Shown: positions 1-10,943 of the stretch, one piece after another
Layout: every line of letters starts with the position of its first letter
How positions within the stretch are numbered: the first letter of the stretch is position 1
Assembly: GCA_003427395.1 (NCBI GenBank)
Contig: BFEA01000488.1
Location: 476,444 to 526,828, forward strand
Direction: 5' to 3'
Source of the DNA: Chara braunii
Lineage: Eukaryota; Streptophyta; Charophyceae; Charales; Characeae
DNA: 50,385 nucleotides
Translations under genes and position numbers: made by a program
The notes under the pieces: generated by a model
Told to the model about the DNA's origin: nothing
What the model saw: the letters and a program-made list of their open reading frames with translations, nothing else
The model's database searches: none

Positions 1-205
1 TTTTTTTTTTTTTTTTTGAATGGGGGGGTACCCCTCGACGCCCCACCCTCCCCCAGCGCATTCACCCCCTCAACATCCCCCCGGAAGGCCACGTACGTGG
101 GGTCCAAAGTCCGTACGTACGGGCCGTACGGGTGGCTGGGGGACCGTACGAACGGTCGCACGACGGTACGAAAGTATGTATGGCCCGTATACGTACGACA
201 GTATA
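1..205. repeat. Poly(T) start and CGTACG-palindrome cluster
   Basis: Positions 1-17 are a T homopolymer, probably a contig edge. From about 92 to 196 the 6-bp palindrome CGTACG occurs about six times (92, 112, 116, 125, 145, 191) with related GGTACG and CGTATACG words. Clear homology to the 3' LTR of the outer element begins only at about 206, so the true 5' end of the outer element is either diverged here, replaced, or lost by assembly. No gene is supported. Confidence 0.5.
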
Positions 206-1161
206 CACAGTTCGACTGGGCGTGCGGCGAGCGAGGGGTACTGACGACAAGGCGCAACCATGCGCAGCCTGGGTGTGTGCGGCGTCGCGGGCAGAGGGAT
301 GCACGACCCCTCGGCCCGTTACCCCTTTGTGTTCCCCCGCGTCTTTTTTTATTAATTATTCTATGTATTATCATTATTTTATTTTATTTTATTTTATTTG
401 TCACGCCTGCATTGGCTGATAACCGGTTTTGAGGCCGACGTCGGGTACAGTGGCCAATACGGCAGTCAGAGACCTTGGGCAGGCCCATCGAAATTCCTGC
501 GTGATTGGGGCCTTGACAGAATCCGACCCGCATAAGAACACGGACCGGAGAGGTCAACGGACGTGGAGGTGGCGGGGCCCGTAGTCGTGGTTTCCCTCAC
601 TTCCTGCGTCGAGAGCGTTGGAAGCCTGAGGGAAAAAGGGACATGGAGAGCATTCTGAGCAAGCCCGTGGGCCTGCAGCCAAAGGATGTCGTGGACCTTT
701 TGCAGGCGTATTGCCCGCCAACCACGACTGCTGCGAGAGACTTGGATGCACCAGAGCGGACACCATAACTGCTCACATGGGGCTAATCTTCACCCCAGTC
801 CTTCAAAAGGTTCCCAACTATTATTGCCACCAAGGTTTGCACCGGGTCCTGCCCAACCAAGGCATATGCAGGAAGCTTTGTAGCGGACCATGTGCGCTCC
901 AAACCCGTGTCGTGCATGGGGTGCTTGTTGCGGCCCTATCAGTCATCGGGCGGATTGCTTTCGGCAGATGAGCGGCCTTTATCGATGGACGTCGCTGTAG
1001 TGTCCGGGTTGGCGAGGCGAGGCAAAGAAGGGCTGAGGCAGCGCGCACAGAGGGAAGGGAGAACGCCCGGTTGGGTGCCTGTCAATACGAAGTGCGACCG
1101 GGCAGGCCAGAGGACGCCTGGAGGAGGGCCGCAGTACCGCTACTATATGCGGATCGCCCGT
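206..1161 (+). repeat. Outer 5' LTR, left segment
   Basis: This aligns almost collinearly with 35518-36460 in the outer 3' LTR, for example the shared stretch around 260-340 versus 35570-35650. It contains no convincing gene. A 41-codon frame (643-768) is conserved in length with 35952-36077 in the other LTR, but nothing else supports it as coding. The segment stops exactly where the inner element's TGTCG terminus begins. Confidence 0.82.
1157..1161. repeat. Target-site duplication, left copy (CCCGT)
   Basis: CCCGT immediately precedes the inner element. After the element's last base (25784) the sequence reads CCCT then CTGACTTG, i.e. the same site lacking one G. The uninterrupted paralogous site reads CCTGT then CTTACTTG at 36456. 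Together these fit a 5-bp target-site duplication with one later single-base deletion on the right. Confidence 0.7.
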
Positions 1162-1690
1162 TGTCGGAGGTCGCGTGTCCCGGCCCTCCTCTGTGTGCCA
1201 AATTCCTGCCTAGTACCAGCCACCTGTTCCGACGTCATGACCCGTAGACATGTCCTCGAACTCCTGATGGTACCTGGTCTGTATCCGACGTGGACAGGTT
1301 CTATTTGGTGTCCCCTTCGGCAAAAGGGAGGGTGCGCCACAGGGCTTTCCTTTAGTCCACGCAGGCTCGACGCCCTGCTGTACAGCAGAGCACTACCGGC
1401 CTATGACCGTGGTAGCCGCCGGGCTCGCCCTAGGACGCGAAAGTAGAGGGATAGGTGCTGTTTTTTCTATTATGCGCCAAGCACCCCTCTACAGGGTTAT
1501 GGGTTAGGTGCATGACACTAACAGCAGTCAGAGAAAAGAGGGCTAAACAAAAAGCAGGGAGGAAATGAAAAATGAAGAAAAAGAAAATGGAAAAGAAAGC
1601 CAAAGGTCTAACCGACACAGCTGGACCACTAGCCTTAGTCCGGGGGAAATCTGACGGCCTCTGGCCCCCAGCTATCGCTGCGTTTCGGTC

Positions 1691-1721
<31 letters not shown>

Positions 1722-2619
1722 TGTTATTATCATCATTTCCCTTTCAATTTTTTTTTGTTGGTCTGTCGCTTCATGGGGAGGCCAACGGATTGGGTTCCTA
1801 GTTTGGGCAGTGGTCTATGGCCTAGCCCGGACCCTTGCATGTCATCTGTACTGGACCTGCTCGACTGAGCTCCGCGCGGTAGGACCCCGGTAGCCATGTT
1901 AAGGGGTAGATACAGCGAGGTCTAAAAAAGGGAAAAATATGAAAAAGAAAGAAGGGAGGGAAAAGGTCGAGAGTCGGGCTTTAGATCTGTGCGTGAACGT
2001 GGGGCGTTGTTCAAGCGAGGCTGCCGCGCGGAGAGATTCTGAGACGCCACCCTTTTCCTTTTCTGCGATTTTTATTATTATTATTATTATTATTACCTTA
2101 CCGGTTTTTCGGACGCGGCCTTCCTTTTCATTTTCAGTCACTTCGCGAGAAAGCCAACGGTTCGAATTTTGGGCTTTGTGGCCCACGGCCTAAGTTGGCC
2201 GACTCCAAGCATTCTGTCCGTGAAATGAGCTCCGATTGAGCGCCGCGTGGTGATGCCCCAAAAGAGGGGCGACCCGCGGCCGCATCGGTAGGAAGCCCAT
2301 CACCCCTGAAGAGGGTCATGAGCCCCCTCCTTACCATTGAACACGGACACCCGATAGAGGTAGATCGACGACTCCGTTTTAAAGTGAAAAGTGCGTCGTC
2401 GGGGTCCCGTTATGAGATTGCCGATTTTTCTATGTAATCGATTCGGCAGGACTAGTCATTGGTAGTAAACTTAGTGCCATCCTGCAGGCGACTATTGGGT
2501 CTCAGACTCAGGCGAGTTTTAAGAGAAATCAAATTTAGCTTTAGTTTATTTGTGCCTTCGAAAAGACTTCGCTAAAACTCCCCGTTTGTTACACAGGGAA
2601 ACGCGGCCTCTCTGAACTC

Positions 2620-2626
2620 TATAAAA
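2620..2626 (+). promoter_or_regulatory. Candidate LTR TATA box
   Basis: TATAAAA followed by GGGG lies in a GC-mixed context, with possible initiation about 30 bp downstream near 2650. If correct, U3 is about 1162-2650. It lies within the 506-bp stretch missing from the 3' LTR, so the downstream LTR as assembled lacks this promoter core. Assigned from motif and position only. Confidence 0.5.
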
Positions 2627-2830
2627 GGGGACTGACCGTGGATCTCTCGGCAGGTTCGTTGAGGCTATCGCGTTGGAAGAAGAGATAGTGGCAAGCCGAT
2701 GAAGTTATCGGCTCTTGGTAAACTGCACTCTAATAGCCTGTTTTTCTCTAGTGCAGCGTGAGAGCGGAAGTGTTAGTACTTGAACCGGCTATTTCAAAGA
2801 CTGCGGCAATGGCATTGCACGGGTATAGGC

Positions 2831-2966
2831 CTGTCTCTTATACACATCTAGATGTGTATAAGAGACAGGCGGGAGACTGCTGGCCTGCGTTTGCTTTTCA
2901 CGCTGAGCAGTTTGGCTTTAGTTCTAGGGACGGCGGACTGAGTTGGTGCTGGGTTGCTGAGAAAAG
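2831..2966. other. Tn5/Nextera mate-pair junction and chimeric insert (assembly artefact)
   Basis: Positions 2831-2849 read CTGTCTCTTATACACATCT and 2850-2868 are its exact reverse complement, i.e. two Tn5 mosaic ends joined as in a circularised mate-pair library. The following roughly 100 bp are absent from the 3' LTR, which runs straight through at 20050. The sequence GGCATTGCACGGGTATAGG occurs on both sides (about 2812 and 2977). The segment is therefore contamination or misassembly, not biology, and any protein read across it is false. Confidence 0.97.
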
Positions 2967-2974
2967 GTCTGGCT

Positions 2975-3394
2975 ATGGCATTGCACGGGTATAGGCGTCG
3001 TTACTGGTACCATCAGGTCCGGTGGAAACCCATATCTGGGGATGGGCCTTGGATCACCCTAATACTCAACTACGACGGTGGGGATGAGATGCAGTTGAAG
3101 ATTAATGTGGAGGGAGCAAGAGAGGGAGAGATGCGGACTAACCCGAAGCTGCAGGACCCAATCACGAAGGGAAGAGGTCGTGCAGCGAGGCGCTGCAGAA
3201 GGGACGGTGTGACGATAGGGCTACGGGTAACGGTGGCTTATCATGAGACTGAGACTTCGACCGACACAGTGGACAGGGAGCAGGCCCACCTAGACATGGA
3301 CTCAGGTGGGGAAAGCGAAATGAGCGAAGCGGGGGATCGAGAGACGGACCTCAGGTCTCGGAATAGACCAGGCGAGGTCCAGAGGTACCACTGA
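2975..3394 (+). pseudogene. LTR ORF-1, 5' LTR copy (truncated)
   Basis: This 139-codon frame is the counterpart of the 167-residue ORF at 20032-20535 in the 3' LTR. The N-terminal part contains a Y-x2-VR ... D-x-VQLKINV type strand pattern that resembles the module repeated in the gag region of the same element. The C-terminal half is charged (many R, E, D) and low in hydrophobic residues. A TGA at 3392-3394 ends it about 30 codons earlier than the 3' LTR copy. The start is uncertain because the upstream sequence is disturbed by the adapter chimera. Function unknown; no named family recognised. Confidence 0.4.
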
Positions 3395-6300
3395 GCTGTG
3401 AAGCCGGTGGAAGAAGGACCCGAGGCCAGCTCTCGACAACCGACGCCCAGAGGCTGTGGGACGAAAAAAGGTGTGTGAGAAGAACAGACAAAGGGGGTAC
3501 ACGCGTGACGTGTGGCAGCGGGGAGAGCGAGGGGAGGTCAATGAAAGGGGAGACAAGGCGAACGAACCAGACGCGAGCTTGCATGACTGACGTCAACTGT
3601 TGTTCCCCACGCTTGCGCGACACTCTCGCACCAACAGTAGTAAAAGAGGAGGTGGAGGAGGTTCTGTGAGTATGGGAGAATAATCAGGGAGGTGCCATGG
3701 GGTCTGCGACTTGGTCCGCTTGCCACGTGTCGAGTACTACTCCTTCCTCGTCCCGGACAGATTAGTAGCCGTTCATTTTTGTGCATGGATTGCAGCTATT
3801 AGCTGGCTCAGGGGTGACTAGTGAGAGGTAGTGCTGGTCCCTACGTGGGCTGAAGGGCACGCGAGAGACACGCGAAGAGGAAATTGAAATTAAAGCATGA
3901 AAAAGAGAGATGAGGCGAAAGGCTAGTGACAAGTGTGGTTCGAACGAGTAGGCTAGGAGGAAGTCAAACTGGAGGAAAGAGAGGCGAGTACCTCTTGGGT
4001 AGCTGTCGCCATCAACTATCAGGCCTACAAGGTCTCTCTGCTTGCCTGCGATATCGACGAACAACACGCATAACTCTTCTGCAAGGCCATACATTTTCGT
4101 AGGATAATGTCATCAGTCTCGTGGCAGGTAATAGCAGAGTACCGCCTCACTGTGGACGCCAGATCTTGCTTATTAGCCGGCATACGAGACGCTTCGAGAA
4201 AACTTGGGCCCTCGTTAGGACCCATGATGATACCCGTCCTCTCCTCTTTCTCGTTGTTAGTACCTTTATTCACTCATTGTCGGAGCGCCCATTAGAGTTC
4301 ACTTCCCGATGTTTGGCTTACAGGTTATGTTAAAGAGAGAGAGAGGCCCTCAGAAGGGAAAGTCGGGCTTGCCCCGAGGTATTGTCATTTCTTTCACTCT
4401 CGCTGACCCCTTGTGACAACTCACCAAGAACTGTGCTTCACCTCACTTCTCACCCTCATCGTGGTCGGATCACACGCATCAGTGCATGAACTCATTGTGG
4501 TTGACGAGATTGCCCCTGAGCAGATGGGGGCTCAACTTGCACGATCTGAAGTATCAGATGTATGATTGGTGGGACATTATTTTTTGCTATCACTCGAGCA
4601 ATTAAACAGACGCAGAGGAAGCCGGTGAGGGGAGGTGCGCCAACGTTAATGAGTGATGCACTGTGAGGAGTAACGGAACGAGCATAGGTGGTGACGGCGT
4701 TAGCGAGAAAGGTGAAGTAGTATTGGAAGAGGCCAGCATGAGGGCTCGATGCAGGCACGAGGGGCAGTTAGGTGAACAGGCAGTCGTCAGTGCTTTCTTG
4801 GAATTCGCCATTCAAGGTCGCTGACTATATTAACTCTCGGGACTGTTAAACTAAGCGTGATCTCAACCTTTGCTATGATGACTGCAGGTGCCGTGAGGGT
4901 CGTAATTGAGCATAGCCAGGTTACGGTTGTACCTAGCCTTCCTAAAGACCGGGTGTGATCAAGTCTTTGTTACGAGGACAAGCATGCTAACGAGTGAAAT
5001 ATTGGGTTGGTGAATCGCGTTTTGTAAGTGATCGGAATGTTAGGGTCTAATTGGGGAGGTGAGTCCAATCATTGATAAAAATAAGATTTGGTTCAGAGGG
5101 ATCTCTCGACTCCCGTTTCTTGTCTCTTAGTCGTCGTCTGTTTCTCTTCTTTTTCTTTCTCGCTATATTCACTTGCTCGTCATATGAACTGTTCACTATT
5201 TGTTCGCCCCTGCGGACCCCTCGCTAAGTGGGCGATCCGTAGCTCACTGGTGTTTTATGTCATGAGCCGTGGTAACCCACAAAAGCAGGATGAGGCTGTG
5301 CATCTTTAGATCAGCCCTGGAAGCAAAATAACTTGATTTCGTACACCTACTTGGATAGGATGAGCAAGAAGGAGTCTGTTCTTAGAAGAGTTGCCTACCT
5401 TCTGGCCAAATATTTTCTTGATGGGGACTGATTAACGCTTCTGCTACTGCTAGCCTACGTTGCGTTTGGTCATGATTCTGCCCCACTAAAATTTAAAAGG
5501 GTATTGCTCAACTCAAAGTTTGAAAGGACAGCTTGCAGCCATATTTTGCTTTATGCTTTGACAAAAAGTTGTTATCGAGGGAACGTCCCAGATGATACAT
5601 TTGTATAAACACCAAGCACTCACTTCTGTTTAACATAAACGAGCACGAGTTGCTACATGCAATAGTGATTCCTCTATGTTTATGATGAGAGACCACTGAA
5701 AAAGTGATGCTATCATTGCTCAGTGCATGAAAAGAGGAAGTAGTCATGCATGTTTTGGTGCATTCTGTGCGAAAACGGTGAATGACTACTCTGTTGCTAT
5801 GCATGGGGAGAACGATATTCTAAGCATCTCATGTAGTTGCCCCGTACCGTCTCTTATAAAAGAAGAACTCAGGAGTAGCTCGTTGGTGCTTCATATAGGC
5901 AGGGGGCCGACACTCTCATATCCCCTGTGATACTCAATCAGAAAGACTACTCAACGCAATGTCATACGACGTATAAGTTAGTGCAGATCTAAGAGCATTA
6001 ATCCCCATAGCTACGTGAAATACTCAGAACCTTACTATCCTGAGTAACAAGCGTTGCTCTCAGTTGTATGCCTATCACGCCTGATTATTTATGACATGTT
6101 TTATGCAAGAATAACGGAAGGGTTTATTTGAGTTTGCTGAGTGGATCCTTTACGGTCACTGGTTGGATGAAAAATTTATACTCCATTACGTGGCTTCGAA
6201 CGGTCATGTGAGAAGGCCATGATCAGTACTGTCTACAACTTTGTGGAACGAACTTGCATTGGTGCCCACTTTTGCGGGAGGTAACTTGGCCGTCCATGGA

Positions 6301-6847
6301 CAGTAAAAAACAAAACAGCGCAGAACCCTCGACGGAACTACAAGCATCCGAACTATCATCTTGCCAACCAACCCGCTCTTTGACCTTTCTGAGGGACGGT
6401 GGTATATAACGTTCTCGGAAAATTATCAATAATTATCGAATGTCGTAATTAGTGTTAACTACTTCAGGCTTGAGAGTGGTTATTTGTTTCTAACCGTAGG
6501 GTTTTGCCGTTTGGTCTAGATGTGAGAGGATTCATGAAGGAAATGGAGATCCTCGTGGTGAAAAGCAAAGTTGTCTTGGAAAAACATGAAAACTGAGAGG
6601 ATTGAGCATGTCAAAGTATGAAATTTCACAGACAAACCCTGAGGGAGTTCGCAGTTAGACGAGCAGAAGAGAGAGAATATATAGAATACGTAATCTATTT
6701 CTACGGGTGAGATGGCAAACTGCACAGTACCAGTTTCTCGCTAGGAAGTGTGAAACAGTCTAGTGCGAAGCTCGCGTGAGCCCGGTAGTGTCGGATCACC
6801 ATCCCTGGAAGACCTATTAGTCTTTTGAACAACAGCGCTCAACAAAT

Positions 6848-7039
6848 TTTTGTACCCAGCAGACTTTGTGCCTAGCAGACTTAGTACCCAGCAGACTTTG
6901 TACCCAGCAGACTCTGTACTCAACAGACTTTGTACCCAGCGGACTCTGTACTCAGCAGACTTTATACCCAGCAGACTCTGTATTCAACAGACTTTGTACC
7001 CAGCAGACTTTGTACTCGGCAGACTTTGTGCTCAGCATC
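6848..7039 (+). repeat. 16-bp minisatellite, about 12 units (5' LTR)
   Basis: Tandem copies of CTTTGTACCCAGCAGA with point changes (GTGCCT, GTACTC, ATACCC variants). The corresponding 3' LTR array has about 14 units, so copy number changed after insertion. As 16 is not a multiple of 3, frames read through it cycle and are unlikely to be coding. Confidence 0.9.
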
Positions 7040-7235
7040 TAGCAGCCAAAGCCAATGAATCTATAGTTAGTCGTTCTATAGTTAGGGTCCAATGTATTTC
7101 CTAGCAGACAGTAGTAATTTTAGAGTTTTACCACCAAGTGACCAGTGAGCCGTAAGCAGTCAATCAGTTCTCTGATCAGCAATCATTTTCTTCTTTCCAA
7201 TCAGCAGTCAGTCAGTGGCATCAAGATTTCAGACA

Positions 7236-7372
7236 CGGTAATCAGAAAACAACAACCAGGAACGGGAATCAGAAAACAGCAACCAGGAACGGTAATCAGA
7301 AAACAGCAACCAGGAACGGTAGTTAGAAAACAGCAACAGAAACGGTAATCAGAAATAGCAACCTGAAAGTTT
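7236..7372 (+). repeat. 27-bp minisatellite, about 5 units (5' LTR)
   Basis: Units of the type GGTAATCAGAAAACAGCAAC plus CAGGAAC repeat every 27 bp; later units are shortened and diverged. The 3' LTR carries the same array at about 24373-24510. Confidence 0.85.
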
Positions 7373-7494
7373 TCAGAAGTAGCATTCGGTGAACGATATT
7401 TAGAGTGACACCCAAAACAGTATTCAATCAAGCATTCAGGAGTCGTTAATCGAGCAGTCTTTTTTTTCTGTCAGGGGTAACTATTTAACGATAC

Positions 7495-7972
7495 ATGAGA
7501 GAGATCAACCCCATTACAGTTGGCCAGCCGGTCCTTGACAGCCTTAATCTGATCGCTGTCAAAGAGAGTTTCCCCTACAGGTATGTCAGAATCGATGGAT
7601 GCAAGCGCGAAGATCTGTCTATCTATGTTGTTCTCACCGAGTTTGCTGATGGGACAGTCAACGATCTGTTGATCTTTTTGAAAAAGGGGAACGAGGCACA
7701 CCCTCATTTTGATGCAGTGTGGGCAGCAGCAGCAGGGTATGTGCAGTGGAAAGATGAGAGACTCCGGCTTTGGTCCTAAGCTTTTCAGGGACTATCTCAA
7801 ACCTCCGATCCCTTACTATCTTACTGATGGCTCTTATTGGGGTGGACTGGTGGACTTGGCAAAGAGGTACATATCGCCTGCAGTGATCGACTATGGGGCA
7901 GTGATTGAGCCTTCCGAGTTTCCACATCTTAGGAGGGGCATTTTCTCTCAGCCATATCTCCCTACTCTATAG
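7495..7972 (+). pseudogene. LTR ORF-2, 5' LTR copy (frameshifted)
   Basis: Starts with the same residues as the intact 182-residue ORF at 24640-25188 (MREINPITVG). A deletion of about 22 bp near 7770 relative to the 3' LTR shifts the frame. The C-terminal part continues in another frame to about 7970 and ends at a TAG where the 3' copy reads TGG. The central region (VRIDG ... LSIYVVL ... NDLLIFL) matches the strand pattern of the module repeated in the internal gag region. Function unknown. Confidence 0.55.
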
Positions 7973-8421
7973 GAGGTGTTCTGTGCCATGGTTGACTTCC
8001 ATATCATGGGACTTGGATGGAAGTGCATAGAGCTTGCAGGCTTCAGGTGACTTTACATTCAGAAGTCGGAGCCTCAAAGAGTACGAAGGCATGGCAAGAA
8101 GTGTAAACGATAGGCTTTAAAGTGTCAGACAGAAAGTGAAGTTCAGAGGGATGAGTGAGGACTCTTGACTGGTGCTGGCCATGCTCTTTTCCATATGTAC
8201 TTCTTGAAGCCATTATGAGTTCTCATTCTTCCCTCATTCATTTGATCTTGTCATTGCTCGAGTCAGTCGGTCTTGCTTTTTGTATTATTTTTGTCTGATG
8301 ACTACTTTCGTGGATGATTCTGTCACAGTTCTCAAAATCAGATCGGCATAATTGATGCATGCATAACACTCCATACTTTTTATAACTATTATTTGCACGA
8401 TTCTCTGCTGTTCTGAATCAA

Positions 8422-8427
8422 AATAAA
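8422..8427 (+). promoter_or_regulatory. Candidate poly(A) signal in 5' LTR
   Basis: AATAAA within CAAAATAAAAGATTTC, conserved in the 3' LTR at 25590. If used, R would end near 8450 and the two LTR ORFs would fall within R. Confidence 0.45.
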
Positions 8428-8621
8428 AGATTTCTAAGACCAGGGACCGGCGAAGACCGCAATTGAAGGGTCTCGCTCGAAGCCGTAGGCACACAACAGG
8501 AAGGGATTTGCATTATTTAATTTATTTTATTTATTACAATCACATATAAAATCCTGCGTGATAGCCTGTTGGCTTTCTGGTCGCCCGAAGTGGCCCGATT
8601 GGAAAAAAAGTGCGACAAAAA

Positions 8622-8639
8622 TGGCGCCGTTGCAGGGGA
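8622..8639 (+). promoter_or_regulatory. Primer binding site, tRNA-Asp type
   Basis: TGGCGCCGTTGCAGGGGA matches the complement of the 3' end of plant tRNA-Asp (TGGCGCCGTTGCCGGGGA) with one mismatch at position 13. It lies 4 bases after the CGACA end of the 5' LTR, the expected place for minus-strand priming. Confidence 0.9.
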
Positions 8640-9028
8640 CATGAAAAGGTTTTCGTGTCCGGAATGATCCTGAGTCGTCATCATCTATGAATTTTGATTA
8701 GGGCGTGAGAACTGTTGACAATATTATGAGCTTCATATTTATTTTATTATTCTCATTGAGTCTCGATTCTCTTGAGAATCACAACTGCTAATTGCGTCTT
8801 ATTTCTTTCTTGTGTGAGGTACCACACTGGACTGGAGAAGGAGATTGATACTATTGACAAAGAAAATCAGACTTGAATTCAGGTATGCCTCGTGAGCCTA
8901 TGATGTCCTTTGAACACTGAGAAAGGAAATGAAGAATCAAGAGCTCGGGGATTTCAACAAGAATGCTAACTTCGGATGCATTGAGAGAACTCTCGAAAGT
9001 GACTACCAAAGGAATATTCCCCTATTAG

Positions 9029-9247
9029 TATGAGCATTGTTGGGTCTACCGTTCTAGCAATTTGACCATCAACGTAGTTTTGGCTCGCTTCTTGGAGGGA
9101 GATATTTATGATATCCGTCCCTATGTCAGGAAGGGAAACTATGACGACGGTGAGACCTTAAACTGGCTATGAGAAATTGCAACCCAGTCTCTTTATGATG
9201 AGACGACAAATTTAACGAAGCAGAAGAAGAAGTGGAATGGGGTTTAA
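9029..9247 (+). pseudogene. gag-region module I, copy 1
   Basis: An open stretch with no obvious start, broken by TGA near 9169. It contains a pattern of alternating hydrophobic strands (NLTINVVLARFL), then D-IYDIRPYV, then a lysine-rich tail. The same pattern recurs at 9359, 9850 and, more weakly, 10325, and in both LTR ORFs. No known family is recognised. It is in the same frame as copy 2. The preceding 8640-9028 shows no gene and probably serves as leader. Confidence 0.45.
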
Positions 9248-9358
9248 TGCCAGTGACATATGAGACTGTTCCAATCCCTCCTATACCTAACAGTTATTGT
9301 GATGGGACTAACTGTCTGCCAATAATCAACATGGTATTGACGAGGGAGAAAAAAAACG

Positions 9359-9706
9359 GTGGTCATGAGAACTAAAGAGATTTCAGCAGAGGAAATCAGA
9401 CGGAGAAGGTTGAAATTTGGCAGCGGTTCTGGTCCAAGTCAAGAGAAAGTCGAGTGTCTCCTAAAGTCCCTGAATACTCTAAGCAAGAAAGAGGTGTTCT
9501 CATATGAGGATGTCAGATATGAGATGGTCGAGAGCGGATGAGAGCAGGAACGATTATACATACTGACATTCTATTTCACGGAACTGGACGTGTACGATGT
9601 GAGAATTTATGTCCCAAAGGAGAGAAGTGTTGAAGCAGTATATAGGAGATGCTGGGGATTTGCTGAAGAAGTGGTACTGAAAGAGAAAAAAAAATTTGAG
9701 AGATAA
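9359..9706 (+). pseudogene. gag-region module I, copy 2
   Basis: Reads through about 115 codons with one TGA at 9539-9541. Recognisable elements in order: a Ser/Gly-rich lead, LLKSLNTLSKKEV, YEDVRYE, LYILTFYFTELDVYD, VRIYVPKER, a Trp about 20 residues later, then a lysine-rich end. Every one of these has a match in copy 3. I see this as a tandem duplication of an uncharacterised domain of about 110 residues, not as independent genes. Confidence 0.55.
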
Positions 9707-9849
9707 AATAAGAGTTTCACTAGATCTACTCGATTTACTATCTTTGAGGGATTTTCAGCTCCTCCCCTGCCTTATATAAATTTGTCGAAAGATAATTGGT
9801 CTGCAGTGATTGAGTTTGCTTTGAAAGTGAAACAAGATCAAAGAGTCAG

Positions 9850-10209
9850 ATGAGTCGACGCTATGTACCTTTAAGGGGAAAACCTAAGCTTAGACTGATT
9901 AGAGACCATGAAAGATTGAGTAAGGATGAATCAGATAAACTCCTAAATTCCCTTAATTCTGTAGCGGGTAAGGCCGTAATCCCTTATAAAATCGTGAGGT
10001 ATGAAGCAATAAAGAAACTCGGACGGGAACAGGACAGTCTGTATGTTCTTATATGCTATTTTACTAATCTTGATGAACATGATATTGAGATTTACGTGCC
10101 AAAACAAAGGTTTGAGGAGTGTAAAAAATGTGTGTGTTGGCAACGGGCGTCGGATCTTGTGTATGATGAGAAAAAAAAATTAGAGCGAGAGGGAAGGAAC
10201 TTCTCCTAG
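9850..10209 (+). CDS. gag-region module I, copy 3 (119-residue ORF, unknown)
   Basis: The best-preserved copy, with an ATG and no internal stop. It contains LLNSLNSVAGKAVIPYKIVR, then LYVLICYFTNLDEHDIEI and YVPKQRFEE, then a Trp and a lysine-rich tail (YDEKKKLERE), all matching copy 2. The element places it between PBS and capsid-like gag, so a structural or RNA-binding role is possible, but that is inference. No catalytic motif is seen. It may once have been part of a longer gag polyprotein. Confidence 0.5.
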   Translation: MSRRYVPLRGKPKLRLIRDHERLSKDESDKLLNSLNSVAGKAVIPYKIVRYEAIKKLGREQDSLYVLICYFTNLDEHDIEIYVPKQRFEECKKCVCWQRASDLVYDEKKKLEREGRNFS

Positions 10210-10324
10210 ATCTTTTATTGGGATACCATCTCCACCTGTCGAGGGACTCACATTCCCAAGAGATAATTGGTATGCCATGATAAAGTTTGCATGGAAAGTG
10301 AAGAGAACCCAAGAATAATACTCT

Positions 10325-10604
10325 CAGTGGCCAGGATAACTACTGTGAGGGGCAAATCTATGAGGTGACAGGGTGTGATAATCTTTTTGTGATCCTGAGA
10401 TACGAGACTTGTGTGAGAGGGCTCATAATATTTCACATTCCAATGGTAAAATTCCTCAGTATTGGCAGTCTGGACGTAGGAATTTATGTATCAGCAGACC
10501 TAGAAAAGGGAGATGATTACTTGAAGTGTCATACATGTGCTTATAGTAGTCTCATAAGAACCAAGGAGTGGCTTGAGAAGTTAAAAAGGAAGGTAACTTG
10601 GTAA
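10325..10604 (+). pseudogene. gag-region module I, diverged copy 4
   Basis: The open frame at 10365-10604 contains YETCVRG, then LDVGIYVSADLE, a CxxC-like pair (CHTC) and a lysine-rich end (WLEKLKRKV). The I-Y-V strand followed by an acidic/basic turn and the basic tail line up with copies 2 and 3, but the middle is inserted or diverged. Assignment to the module is tentative. The stretch 10605-10940 contains only short broken frames. Confidence 0.35.
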
Positions 10605-10943
10605 AAGGGAGTAAGACAATTTGAGAGGCTCCCTAACCTCTTAACTACTAATGATTTTGAGGATAGAAGAGATTGGATGTCTCTTCTCGAAGCCATTGCC
10701 ATCGTTGGTAAGGCAAGAGAGAGAGATTTGACAGGAGTGTTAAAGTCTCTACTTCTGGGAAATTTCGAGCATTAGTTTGATGTCTCAAATCACGTCTCCT
10801 CTGAGATTCATCTCTCCTGATGATAATCATGACGGTAAAAAAATTTTGGCCCTGTTGAGCAACTAATATTTGGGGTTGTACAGGAAGGAAGAATAGTAAA
10901 GGTAGAAGGGACTCTTCGTATCTCTGATGGAAATTTCTTTACC

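Larger units (their letters stand above)
1162..8617 (+). repeat. Inner element 5' LTR (7456 bp)
   Basis: Starts TGTCGGAGG and ends GTGCGACA, four bases before the PBS. It is collinear with 18780-25784 apart from about 506 bp at 2194-2699 present only here, a sequencing-adapter chimera at 2831-2966, and small indels. It holds a TATA box (2620), two ORF remnants, two minisatellites and a poly(A) signal (8422). ATT-type microsatellites lie at about 1690-1725 and 2068-2095. The stretches 3400-6840 and 7973-8400 show no convincing gene, only short frames shared with the other LTR. Confidence 0.88.

Noticed and set aside
892-1446. 184-residue ORF at the inner LTR boundary
   Set aside because: It crosses the insertion junction at 1161/1162, so it cannot be an ancestral gene.
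2758-2994. 78-residue ORF across the adapter
   Set aside because: It translates the Tn5 mate-pair junction; the sequence is artificial.
6848-7039. CRISPR-like array
   Set aside because: Units are 16-bp tandem repeats without spacers, in a eukaryotic retrotransposon LTR.
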